Shown here piece by piece: positions 8,118-18,006 of a DNA stretch of 30,074 bases. The position numbers and the translations under genes are program-made. The DNA comes from an uncultured Desulfuromonadales bacterium (GTDB lineage Bacteria > Desulfobacterota > Desulfuromonadia > Desulfuromonadales > Geopsychrobacteraceae). The number at the start of each line of letters is the position of its first letter. Within the stretch, counting starts at the first letter, position 1. The stretch covers positions 1 through 30,074 of the forward strand of contig CALZHQ010000083.1 of assembly GCA_945787295.1 (NCBI GenBank), in the 5' to 3' direction. A model generated the notes under the pieces. The model was not told the DNA's origin. It worked only from the letters and a program-made list of their open reading frames with translations, and searched no databases.

Positions 8118-8345
8118 CAATTGAATCCTTTGTGTAGTTATAAAGGGGGATGACGCATTTGGCAAGAGTTGGGCCTGAAGCCATGCACCAACTCAGCTTG
8201 TATGCTGCCCTTGCCTGACGCCTGTCGTCCCATGGTGCAGCGACGGCTTGCCCGGCCACCGACCTATTTTTTTAGTGTCTTGGAGGCCGACTTTAAGTAT
8301 GGTTACTGAATCGAATTAAATGCTCGATATCGTGGAGAGTTCCCC

Positions 8346-9212
8346 TTGAACAACGTCTTCATTGTCACGCCCAGTTATCTGATCAAGAAGAAGCGGGCCT
8401 TTTCCGCAGGCATCAAGCAGCTCTCCATGCTCGGCTTTAATGTCCTCAATCCGGGATTCCCGACGGCGCTCCCCTCACCGCAAGAGAAGGCGAAGCTGAT
8501 CCATAAGGCCTTTGAAAACCCCGAAGTCGATATGATTCTGGCCTTGCGCGGGGGGTACAGTGCGATGAAAGCACTGCCGTTCATCGATTTCGACCTGATC
8601 AAAAAACACCCCAAAATCCTCGCCGGCTTCAGCGACTTAAGTGCCCTGCTCAATCCGATCTTTGAGCGCACCGGGTTGGTGACCCTGCATGCTCCCATGC
8701 TGATCAACCTGGACACGCCAACGGCATTCACGCTGAAGTCGCTGCTGAACGCTGTCAAAGGCTACCCGGAGAAAAATCTGCTCAAAGGAGCCCGTATCAA
8801 GGTCTACAATCCCGGTTTCGCCACCGGAGTTCTGAAGGGGGGAAATCTGATTACCCTGACCGCTCTGATTAACACCGACTGGGAGCTCGATACCAAAGGA
8901 GCGATCCTGTTCTTCGAAGATGTCGATGAAAAGCTGCACGAGGTGGATCGTTACCTGACCCAGTGGATTCTGGCTGGAAAATTCAAAGAAGTCAAAGCTC
9001 TCATATTAGGAGATTTTCGCGGCATCAGAAGCCAGCAGGTCTATGAGATTCTCGCTTCCCAGATGGTGCTGGACTTCCCGGTGGTGCATTGTCCCAATAT
9101 CGGCCATGTCACCAACAAGATCACCCTACCGGTCGGTGCCGAGGTAGAGCTGAATAGCGAGCGCAAGCAGCTGCTGATCAGAAACATGGCTTTCCCCGGA
9201 GGCAACCCATGA
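8346..9212 (+). CDS. S66 family LD-carboxypeptidase (LdcA-like)
   Basis: The product is 288 residues and matches family S66, which removes the terminal D-alanine from murein tetrapeptides in the cytoplasm. The substrate-loop segment LRGGYSAMK (about 68-75) and the catalytic triad can be seen: S96 in AGFSDLSAL, E191 in FFEDVDE and H254 in NIGHVTNK. There is no signal peptide, as expected. The start is TTG at 8346 with GGAG eight bases upstream; no ATG gives the conserved N-terminus. The stop overlaps the spmA start (ATGA), so ldcA, spmA and spmB are one coupled unit. With the divergent DUF1460 amidase it suggests peptidoglycan recycling. Confidence 0.92.
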   Translation: MNNVFIVTPSYLIKKKRAFSAGIKQLSMLGFNVLNPGFPTALPSPQEKAKLIHKAFENPEVDMILALRGGYSAMKALPFIDFDLIKKHPKILAGFSDLSALLNPIFERTGLVTLHAPMLINLDTPTAFTLKSLLNAVKGYPEKNLLKGARIKVYNPGFATGVLKGGNLITLTALINTDWELDTKGAILFFEDVDEKLHEVDRYLTQWILAGKFKEVKALILGDFRGIRSQQVYEILASQMVLDFPVVHCPNIGHVTNKITLPVGAEVELNSERKQLLIRNMAFPGGNP

Positions 9213-9750
9213 ATGTTCTCTGGCTGATCATGATCTGCATCAGTATCGTCTTCGCCATTTTCACCGGCAATCTTGAGGCGTTTACCAAGTCGATCTTCGA
9301 CGGCGCCAAAGCGGCGGTGGAGATCTCGCTTTATCTGCTCGGCATTGTCTCGGTCTGGATGGGGATTACCAAAATCCTTGAAGACTCCGGCCTGATCTAC
9401 CGGATCGCGCACCTGTTCAAGCCGATTATCTGCCGCTTGTTCAGAAACATTCCCGGCGATCAGCCAACCTGTTCGGGCTCGGCAACGCGGCTACCCCGCT
9501 GGGGATCCAGGCCATGCAGGACCTCGATTCCCTCAATGAGGACAAAGGGACCATCACCCCCGAAATGATGACCTTCATCGTTATTAACACCGCCAGTATC
9601 CAGTTGATCCCGTTTTCCGTGATCGGCATTCTGGCCAGCTACGGTCACCGAAATCCGGCCGCGGTCGTCCTCCCTGTGCTGATCGCCACCGCGATCTCGA
9701 CCATCACGGCGCTGCTGGTTCTGGCCGCGTTCAGGAGGATTTTCCGATGA
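9209..9750 (+). pseudogene. spmA: spmA, spore-maturation A/nucleoside-recognition membrane protein, frameshifted
   Basis: The N-terminal part (about 83 residues, 9209 to about 9459) reads as SpmA up to LFRNIPGD. It then runs into a foreign frame that continues to 9568. The rest of SpmA resumes in another frame from 9460 (SANLFGLGNAATPLGIQAM and on) to the stop at 9750. In intact family members about 11-12 residues, of the HPAxGxxxxNL type, lie between these two pieces. The simplest reading is a deletion of roughly 34 bp with a shared T, so both the frame and a conserved loop are lost. Each half keeps two or three membrane segments. GGAGG precedes the ATG at 9209. SpmA and SpmB occur in many non-sporulating bacteria with unclear function. 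It could also be an assembly error, though a deletion of this size is unusual for that. Confidence 0.8.
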
Positions 9751-10277
9751 TCGCGTCCTTTGAATACATTTCGCTGCTGATTATCCCGCTGTTTATTCTG
9801 TTCACGGTTCTGTACGGAACCTTCAAAAAGGTCAGGGTTTATGACTCCTTCGTCGCGGGGGCCAAAGAAGGGCCAGCGATTATCCTGAAAATTTTTCCCT
9901 ATCTTTTAACCATCTTCGTGGCAATCAAGGGGTTCCAGGCCTCGGGTGCTTTCGACTATCTCAGGAATGCCTTTTACAGCCTGTTCGCTCTCCTGGATAT
10001 CCCGATCGAAGCCGTCTCCATGGCGATCGTCAAGCCGCTCTCCGGGAGTGCTTCAACCGCACTTTTTACCGACATCGTCCAAACCAGCGGCGCGGACTCC
10101 ATGGCCACCCAGATGTCGGCCGTGATCATGGGCAGCGCCGAAACCACCTTTTATGTACTGGCCGTTTATCTCGGCGCCGTCAGTATCAGGAAAACCCGTT
10201 ATCTGGTGCCGGTCTGCCTGGTTGCAGATTTTATCGGTATCGTTGTGGCGATTGTCGTTACCAGGTGGTTTTTCTAA
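9747..10277 (+). CDS. spmB: SpmB, spore-maturation B/nucleoside-recognition membrane protein
   Basis: The product (176 residues) is a membrane protein with four or five hydrophobic segments. It shows the SpmB landmarks YDSFVAGAKEG (about 32-42), KPLSGSAST (about 96-104) and MGSAETTFYVLAVYLGAV (about 128-145), which are parts of the Gate (nucleoside recognition) domain. The ATG overlaps the spmA stop as ATGA, so translation is normally coupled to spmA; the spmA frameshift still ends at this same stop only if the second frame is translated. In spore formers it is needed for spore core dehydration; here, outside spore formers, its role is unknown. The context of LD-carboxypeptidase and amidase suggests a link to the cell envelope. 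Confidence 0.9.
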   Translation: MIASFEYISLLIIPLFILFTVLYGTFKKVRVYDSFVAGAKEGPAIILKIFPYLLTIFVAIKGFQASGAFDYLRNAFYSLFALLDIPIEAVSMAIVKPLSGSASTALFTDIVQTSGADSMATQMSAVIMGSAETTFYVLAVYLGAVSIRKTRYLVPVCLVADFIGIVVAIVVTRWFF

Positions 10278-10342
10278 AAGCCTGTCGGACGAGGCGGGAC
10301 GAAGCGAAAATCCGGCTCATGATTAGTCAGAAAGGCTCCTAA

Positions 10343-11068
10343 ATGTGCAGAGTTCTGGGGATCACCAATTTCGACTATGCCAAGCATCAGGACATCGTTG
10401 CCCGCTTCTGCGAGCTCGCGCGGACCGGCGTGGTCATGGCCGAAGACCCTCCGGGACACGAGGATGGCTGGGGGTTGGCCTACTACCAGCAGGGGCAACT
10501 TGTCGTGCATAAAAGCGGCATTAACCTGCTCGAAGAAACCGACAAAGTCATCGGGATCTTAAGCGCGGCGCAGACCTCACCGTTAATGATTCTGCATCTG
10601 CGTAAATCGGCCTGGGCGGACACCTCCAATACCCGGCACGCCCATCCTTTCTACCTGGGCAACACGGTATTTTTTCATAACGGCGTGGTCTACGACTACC
10701 AGAGCCTGCTACCGGACATATGCCTGCCGGGTCTCGGTGCCGATGCCCGCGATACGGAGGTTTTCTTTTATCACGTCATGAGTGGCAAGGTTCGGGATTT
10801 GGGCCGGGCTTTTCTCGATTCGGTTGCGATTATCAAGCAGAAACACAACTTTTCGGCACTGAATTGCCTCTTCAGTGATGGCGTGAAATTATTCGCTTAT
10901 CGTGATTATGCCAAGGAACCGCACTACTACTCTCTCTACAAAGCTTGCTCGGAAAGCTCCCGCATTATTTCCTCCGAAGCCCTTGATAATAACCTGCGCT
11001 GGGAAATGATGACGAAGGAAGAATTTTTGGCGATTGATCTGGGAGGCGTGGCCTGTACCGAAGCTTAG
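10343..11068 (+). CDS. Class II glutamine amidotransferase domain protein
   Basis: The product (241 residues) is a stand-alone GATase type 2 (Ntn-hydrolase) of the YafJ/EgtC-like kind. It starts MCRVLGI, with C2 as the nucleophile after methionine removal. It has GHEDGWGLAYY (about 38-48), HLRKSAWADTSNTRHAHPF (about 85-103) and FFHNGVVYDY (about 109-118), the glutamine-binding and oxyanion segments of the family. There is no synthase domain, so the ammonia acceptor is unknown; some relatives cleave gamma-glutamyl amides. It follows spmB after 65 bp on the same strand and may be the last gene of the ldcA unit. AAGG lies about eight bases before the ATG. The fold assignment is strong and the substrate is unknown. 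Confidence 0.88.
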   Translation: MCRVLGITNFDYAKHQDIVARFCELARTGVVMAEDPPGHEDGWGLAYYQQGQLVVHKSGINLLEETDKVIGILSAAQTSPLMILHLRKSAWADTSNTRHAHPFYLGNTVFFHNGVVYDYQSLLPDICLPGLGADARDTEVFFYHVMSGKVRDLGRAFLDSVAIIKQKHNFSALNCLFSDGVKLFAYRDYAKEPHYYSLYKACSESSRIISSEALDNNLRWEMMTKEEFLAIDLGGVACTEA

Positions 11069-11099
11069 AATGGTATTATGTCCCCCGCTTCCTCTGCAG

Positions 11100-11171
11100 C
11101 TGGCGGGTCCCGCCATCAGGGTCCGTAGGGGACGTTCCCCAGGTCACAGGTTGGACACAACATCCAACCTG
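11100..11171. other. Two hairpins in the GATase-katG convergent gap
   Basis: Two perfect small hairpins follow the amidotransferase stop. The first is TGGCGGG-T-CCCGCCA (11101-11115). The second is CAGGTTGGA, a seven-base loop and TCCAACCTG (11147-11171). Neither has a T-run, so they are not classical terminators. With the hairpin at 11205 they make a compact hairpin cluster between convergent genes. Confidence 0.5.
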
Positions 11172-11204
11172 ACAGCACTTACGCGCCACATCTGACGCAC
11201 CGGA

Positions 11205-11236
11205 AAGCCCCGGTCTGCATAAGCAGGCCGGGGCTT
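11205..11236. terminator. Bidirectional terminator-like hairpin between convergent genes
   Basis: The stem AAGCCCCGGTCTGC pairs with GCAGGCCGGGGCTT around an ATAA loop, giving 14 base pairs with one G-T pair. On the plus strand it is followed by TTCATTTGTT, a weak T-rich tail. It lies 30 bp past the katG stop and about 140 bp past the amidotransferase stop. It probably ends transcription from both sides, chiefly katG. Confidence 0.7.
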
Positions 11237-11265
11237 CATTTGTTCTGGTAATAATCGCTTCCCGA

Positions 11266-13905
<2,640 letters not shown>

Positions 13906-14097
13906 ATGCTGCTACATATTGTCCACAGAGATGGCAGGTATGATTTTGTGAGTACCTCGGGACTGGAGTACCTGATTGCAGCCAGGGAGATCACAAGATT
14001 TGAGCGGTCTGACGGGTGGGTCAATATTAAATCGTCGGATATTCGCAAGGCTGGCCGTTCCAAGAACTATATGGGCCCGGAGAGAAGATCGCTCTAA
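13906..14097 (+). CDS. GSU3473-like small protein
   Basis: The product is 63 residues: HRDGRYDFVSTSGLEYLIA, then ITRFERSDGWVNI and a tail ending MGPERRSL. The arrangement of a short D-G-x-Y-D-x-V strand, L(I) helix, I-x-x-F-x-R-S-x-G-W-V and a closing Y/M-x-GPERR is the pattern of the small GSU3473 family common in Geobacter relatives. The function is unknown. The GPERR ending also occurs at the tails or linkers of unrelated signalling and PilZ-type proteins in these bacteria. GGGGGTAGG precedes the ATG. It is a stand-alone gene, and a hairpin without T-run (CAAGCCC-GGGCTTG, 14175-14196) lies downstream. Confidence 0.75.
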   Translation: MLLHIVHRDGRYDFVSTSGLEYLIAAREITRFERSDGWVNIKSSDIRKAGRSKNYMGPERRSL

Positions 14098-14387
14098 CAT
14101 ACTGAGCCACAAGTTTTATCGATCCGGATTCAGTCATTGAAACATATACCAGTGCTATCTGGGATTCGTCTTGACAAGCCCAAAGATCAGGGCTTGACCC
14201 TCGGCGGTCTGAATCGTCACTAGCAACACACTGAAATGATGCAATATTCAGAGCTTCTTTTTCCCAATATGCCCCTCGACTGTTACTGTTATATTAATGA
14301 GTGTTACATTGGCCACTATAGGCGGGCGACCTGCAAGAGTTATTTTATACTCTAATGGTTTACCCGCCTTGGTAAAATGGAGCGGCC

Positions 14388-14975
14388 ATGATTTTTCGGA
14401 CCATATTGCTGATTTGTAGTGTTGTCATTGTCTTTGCATCGAACATCTGGGCGGATAACTTTGCTGCGGCAATAAGTGATTATGAAGCGGGGAATTACCG
14501 TTCGGCCTTTAGGATTCTCTCCCCGCTTGCCGAGCAGGGCCACGCGGAAGCGCAGTATTATCTAGGCCTTATGCACCACAAGGGCCAAGGAGTGCCTCGG
14601 GACAGCAGGGTTGCCATCAGGTGGTACACAGCTGCCGCCGAGCAGGGCCACGCCAACGCCCAGAATAATCTCGGATTTATCTACGACAATGCTCAAGGAG
14701 TGCCCCGAAACTATGCAGACGCGCTCAAGTGGTACACCGCGGCTGCCGAGCAGGGCCACGCCAACGCTCAGAACAATCTTGGCCTTATCTTCACCAAGGG
14801 GCAAGGAATTCCTCAGGACTATGTTAAAGCCTACGCTTGGTACAGTGTCGCCGGAGCGAGTGGAAGCAGAGAAGGTCATGACAACAGAAACACATTGGTT
14901 AAACAAATGACCCCGGAACAGCTAGAAGAAGGGCAGCAACTGGCCAAGAAACTTTGGGCACAGTTGGGGAATTAA
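14388..14975 (+). CDS. Secreted Sel1-repeat (SLR/TPR-like) protein
   Basis: The product (195 residues) has a signal peptide (FRTILLICSVVIVFASNIWA, about 3-22) and then three Sel1-like repeats of about 36 residues. Each reads A-x-A-Q-x-x-L-G-x-x-(Y/H/F)-x-x-G-Q-G-(V/I)-P-x-x-(Y/S)-x-x-A-x-x-W-Y. The repeats start near residues 54, 90 and 126, and the protein ends in a short helix. Sel1 repeats form a helical solenoid for protein-protein contacts; periplasmic members often act as adaptors or regulators, but no partner is seen here. Repeats 2 and 3 are also nearly identical in DNA, with 17-bp identical cores (gccgagcagggccacgc) near 14528, 14636 and 14746. This suggests recent tandem duplication. 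GGAG lies five bases before the ATG. Confidence 0.88.
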   Translation: MIFRTILLICSVVIVFASNIWADNFAAAISDYEAGNYRSAFRILSPLAEQGHAEAQYYLGLMHHKGQGVPRDSRVAIRWYTAAAEQGHANAQNNLGFIYDNAQGVPRNYADALKWYTAAAEQGHANAQNNLGLIFTKGQGIPQDYVKAYAWYSVAGASGSREGHDNRNTLVKQMTPEQLEEGQQLAKKLWAQLGN

Positions 14976-15098
14976 ATGGCATCTCCATCAGCGCTATTCC
15001 TGCAGATGCGCTGGCTTGGCAATTAATAACCACTGCAAGGAGAAGCTGCCAAAAACAAGAAGGTGGAAATTGCCATGAGGACTATTAAAAGAACGTCA

Positions 15099-15128
15099 AA
15101 CGGCCACGATTAACTTATCGTGGCCGTT
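15099..15128. terminator. Bidirectional terminator between Sel1 protein and response regulator
   Basis: AACGGCCACGAT (15099-15110) pairs perfectly with ATCGTGGCCGTT (15117-15128) across a six-base loop. On the minus strand it is followed by TGACGTTCTTTT, a T-rich tail. It lies 50 bp past the response regulator stop and also serves the convergent Sel1 gene. Confidence 0.75.
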
Positions 15129-15177
15129 CCAGTATTGCTCAATGTATCGCCCAGCTCCAAGGCACTTGGGTCTGTGC

Positions 15178-15852
15178 TCAAGCCTCTTCTTTTAATGTGT
15201 ACCCCACACCACGAACAGTGCGGATCAATTTCTTGTCGTAGTTCTGGTCCACCTTTTTACGCAGGTAGTTTACATACACATCGATAATGTTGGTGAAAGA
15301 ATCGAAGGTATAATCCCAGACGTGTTCAGCAATCATTGTTCGCGTCAGGACCTGATTTGGATTTTGCATGAAATATTCAAGCAGCCCATACTCTTTTGAG
15401 GTCAGATCAAGCTCATTGTCAGACCGCCATACTTTGTGACTGACAGGGTCGAGCCGAAGATCAGCAAAAAAGAGTTCAGCACCGCGATCAGTATTTTTCC
15501 GTCTTATCAACGCCTGACTGCGTGCAATGAGTTCAGCAAATGCGAACGGTTTGGTCAAATATCCATCACTGCCGGAGTCAAGTCCCGTGACAATGTCGTC
15601 AACGGTGTCTTTAGCGGTCAAACACAAAATCGGCGTGGAAATGTTTTCCTCTCGAATTTCCTTGATGGCCGTCAGACCGTCTTTTTTGGGCATCATGATG
15701 TCCATCAGGATCAAATCGTAAGAAGAACTTGTGGCTTTGAGGACACCCTCTTCACCGTCATGCGCCAAATCAACAGTGAACCCTTCTTCCTCCATACCTT
15801 TTTTGATAAAGGAGGCAACCTTCTTTTCATCTTCAACAACGAGAATGCGCAT
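15178..15852 (-). CDS. OmpR/PhoB-type response regulator, orphan
   Basis: The product (224 residues) has an N-terminal receiver (1-120) with the acidic pair E7/D8, the phospho-acceptor D51 in LILMDIMMPKKDG, and the conserved lysine in CLTAKD. The C-terminal winged helix (about 130-222) includes LTSKEYGLLEYFMQNPNQ and the wing RTVRGVGYTL. It therefore binds DNA when phosphorylated, as in the CusR/CopR/PhoB group. I chose ATG 15852 because AGGAGGT stands just upstream; the open frame reaches 15903. No histidine kinase adjoins it, unlike most of this group; the nearest kinase is at 24029 and is of another architecture. Target genes are unknown. Confidence 0.93.
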   Translation of the reverse strand: MRILVVEDEKKVASFIKKGMEEEGFTVDLAHDGEEGVLKATSSSYDLILMDIMMPKKDGLTAIKEIREENISTPILCLTAKDTVDDIVTGLDSGSDGYLTKPFAFAELIARSQALIRRKNTDRGAELFFADLRLDPVSHKVWRSDNELDLTSKEYGLLEYFMQNPNQVLTRTMIAEHVWDYTFDSFTNIIDVYVNYLRKKVDQNYDKKLIRTVRGVGYTLKEEA

Positions 15853-16192
15853 CTGACCTCCTGTAGAGTCTCTTAGTGGAGCAACTGTAAACTTTAGAAT
15901 CATTATAGAATTCCAAATAAACTAGCAGGATGGTAGAGCCTTTGCAAGGTTAATTGACGAGGGCTAATTACTTAATAGATCTAGATGGAGAATTTCCTGC
16001 AGCACACACTGGCAACATTTTTATAATCAGCCGTTATGACAGCCACCTGCAGAATCTATATGTCACTTCACTTCGGCTCACAACTGTCCCGTCAAAATTG
16101 ATCTATCAACGCCAAAGGAATTACGACGGGCTGTTCATTCGGAGCTTATTTGGCGAACCAAATCAACTCTATGACTAAACAGAGGCACAAAA
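15853..16192. other. Intergenic region, response regulator promoter side
   Basis: About 340 bp of AT-rich sequence lie between the response regulator start and the RNase G terminator. A 74-codon plus-strand frame (15954-16178) has no ribosome site and no recognisable similarity, so I do not call it a gene. The region must hold the response regulator promoter. Confidence 0.4.
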
Positions 16193-16225
16193 AAACGTGG
16201 ACCGAATTGAATTCTGTCCACGTTT
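16193..16225 (-). terminator. Intrinsic terminator of RNase G gene
   Basis: On the minus strand AAACGTGGAC pairs with GTCCACGTTT around a 13-base loop and is followed directly by a run of T (TTTTTTT including the stem end). It lies about 45 bp past the RNase G stop. This is a textbook intrinsic terminator for the radical SAM/RNase G operon. Confidence 0.85.
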
Positions 16226-16270
16226 AATCACCTATCCGATCAGTGCGACCCAGAGGATTGCCCCGACCAA

Positions 16271-17776
16271 TTACCCCACGGCTATCTCAAACTGCTCGAT
16301 ATGGAAGCCGGGTCGTGAATTGATCGAGATTGGCCGCCCGTAGCGCTGCTCCAAGTCATCGATGCCGGCGCGCTCTTCGTCGATCAGCAATCCGGCGATA
16401 TCGGGATGCGCCAGCAGGGTCACGTGGCCAGCCGGCAGATCTTTCAGTTCACGATGCAGTTCACGCAGAATCTCGTAAATGATCGTCAACTTGCCTTTAA
16501 CGTAGCCCTTCCCCTCGCAATAGCTGCAGGGTTCACAGAGAGTGCGGCCGATCGATTCGCGGACCCGCTTACGGGTCATCTCGACCAGACCCAGCTCGGA
16601 GATTTTTAGAATATTGGTCTTGTTCTTATCGTTTTTCAACGCCTCTTCCAGGGCCGCGTGAACTTTCTCGCGGTGCGCCTCTTTCTCCATATCGATGAAG
16701 TCGATGATGATTAGGCCACCGATGTTGCGCAAGCGCAGCTGGAAAGCGATCTCTTTGAGCGCCTCGAGGTTGGTTTTCAGGATAGTGTCTTCGAGGTTGT
16801 GCTTGCCGACATAGCGCCCGGTGTTGACATCGATGGCCGTCAAGGCCTCGGTCTGTTCGATGATGATCGAACCACCGCTCTTCAACCAGACCTTGCGCCC
16901 CAAAGCGCGGGAAATCTCGACCTCAAGCCCGTAAGCGTCGAAGATCGGCTCATCCCCTTCATACAGTTCGATGCAGTAGTTGAGGCGGGGCATGAAGGTG
17001 CGGATAAAGCGGATAATCTTGTTATATTCTTCCTGGCTGTCGACCACGATCCGCCGGATCTCTTCGGTGAGGATATCGCGCAGCACCTTGCTGGTGACAT
17101 CGAGATCGGAATGGATCAAATTCGGTGCCTTGCGCTCTTCAATATCGGCACTCAGGTCATCCCAGAGGCCGACCAGAAATTCCATATCGGCACGCAGGTC
17201 GTCTTCGCTCTTGCCTTCAGAAACAGTGCGGACGATAAAACCGGTACCGGGGGAACGCATCGATTCGACCACCTGCCGCAGCCGCTCCCGCTCATCTTCA
17301 CACTCAATCCGCCGTGAGATACCGACATGATCGACGGTCGGCATGTAGACCAGATGCCGTCCCGGCAAGGAGATATGCGAGGTGATCCGCGCGCCCTTAG
17401 TGCCGATCGGCTCCTTGGAGATCTGCACCAGCAACTCCTGGCCTTCTTTAAGCAGGTCCTCGATCGGCGGCAGTGCTGCTAGCTCGCCACCTTCGTTCTG
17501 TTCCGGTGCCGGCTCGTCCCCTTCGATGGTGCGCTCAACCTGCTCCATTTCGTCGAGCACATCGGCGACATACAGAAACGCCGCCTTCTCCAAACCGATG
17601 TCGACGAATGCAGCCTGCATCCCGGGCAGAACCCGAATAACCTTACCCTTGTAGATATTCCCGACGATCCCCCGTTCCCGTTCCCGCTCAATATACAACT
17701 CGGCAATGTGTCCCCCTTCGAGCAGGGCCACACGGGTCTCGTGGGAGGTGGTACAGATGACCAGCTCCTTTGTCAT
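16271..17776 (-). CDS. rng: Ribonuclease G (Rne/Rng family)
   Basis: The product (501 residues) is an endoribonuclease of the RNase E/G family acting on 5' ends of 16S rRNA and mRNAs. The N-terminal S1 domain (about 35-125) contains GNIYKGKVIRVLPGMQAAFV. The RNase H-like and 5'-sensor parts follow, with GTKGARITSHISLPGRHLVY. The catalytic DNase I-like part has AIDVNTGRYVGKHNLEDT and GGLIIIDFIDM, which carry the metal-binding aspartates. The Zn-link is CEPCSYCEGKGY (C-x2-C, about 421-430). There is no long C-terminal scaffold, so it is RNase G-like. ATG 17776 has GGAG eight bases upstream. It follows the radical SAM gene by about 50 bp and ends at the terminator at 16193. Confidence 0.94.
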   Translation of the reverse strand: MTKELVICTTSHETRVALLEGGHIAELYIERERERGIVGNIYKGKVIRVLPGMQAAFVDIGLEKAAFLYVADVLDEMEQVERTIEGDEPAPEQNEGGELAALPPIEDLLKEGQELLVQISKEPIGTKGARITSHISLPGRHLVYMPTVDHVGISRRIECEDERERLRQVVESMRSPGTGFIVRTVSEGKSEDDLRADMEFLVGLWDDLSADIEERKAPNLIHSDLDVTSKVLRDILTEEIRRIVVDSQEEYNKIIRFIRTFMPRLNYCIELYEGDEPIFDAYGLEVEISRALGRKVWLKSGGSIIIEQTEALTAIDVNTGRYVGKHNLEDTILKTNLEALKEIAFQLRLRNIGGLIIIDFIDMEKEAHREKVHAALEEALKNDKNKTNILKISELGLVEMTRKRVRESIGRTLCEPCSYCEGKGYVKGKLTIIYEILRELHRELKDLPAGHVTLLAHPDIAGLLIDEERAGIDDLEQRYGRPISINSRPGFHIEQFEIAVG

Positions 17777-17823
17777 GTTTTTTCTCCAGTTTCTTATCTA
17801 TCGTTAAAGTAGAACTTTAAATT

Positions 17824-18006
17824 CTATTGATCCGCGGCAGGAGCATCCTTGTCTGACGCAACATCTGCAGTGGGCAATTCTTTAAGAGTAATGCCGATCT
17901 TGCGAACCTGCAAGCGCCGAACATCCTCTATATCGATCTGCAACAACCAGGCGGCAACCTGCAACGGACTGCCCTTTTTCAGCTCCAGCTCCAGCTCATC
18001 GCCGTT
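17824..18006 (-). pseudogene. Out-of-frame C-terminal tail of the radical SAM/DUF2344 protein
   Basis: Directly past a single-base register change at 18007, the minus strand reads NGDELELELKKGSPLQVAAW and continues LLQIDIEDVRRLQVRKIGIT, then an acidic, alanine-rich end to a TAG at 17824. These 60 residues are the expected C-terminal end of the DUF2344 (TIGR03936) domain. The main frame instead stops at 17996 right after the shift. One inserted G, or two lost bases, relative to an intact gene explains it. The tail keeps normal codon structure and no internal stops, so the break is recent, a sequencing error, or a site of ribosomal frameshifting. Confidence 0.8.

Noticed and set aside
15954..16178. 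74-codon plus-strand frame upstream of the response regulator
   Set aside because: It has no ribosome site, no known motif and ordinary intergenic base composition.
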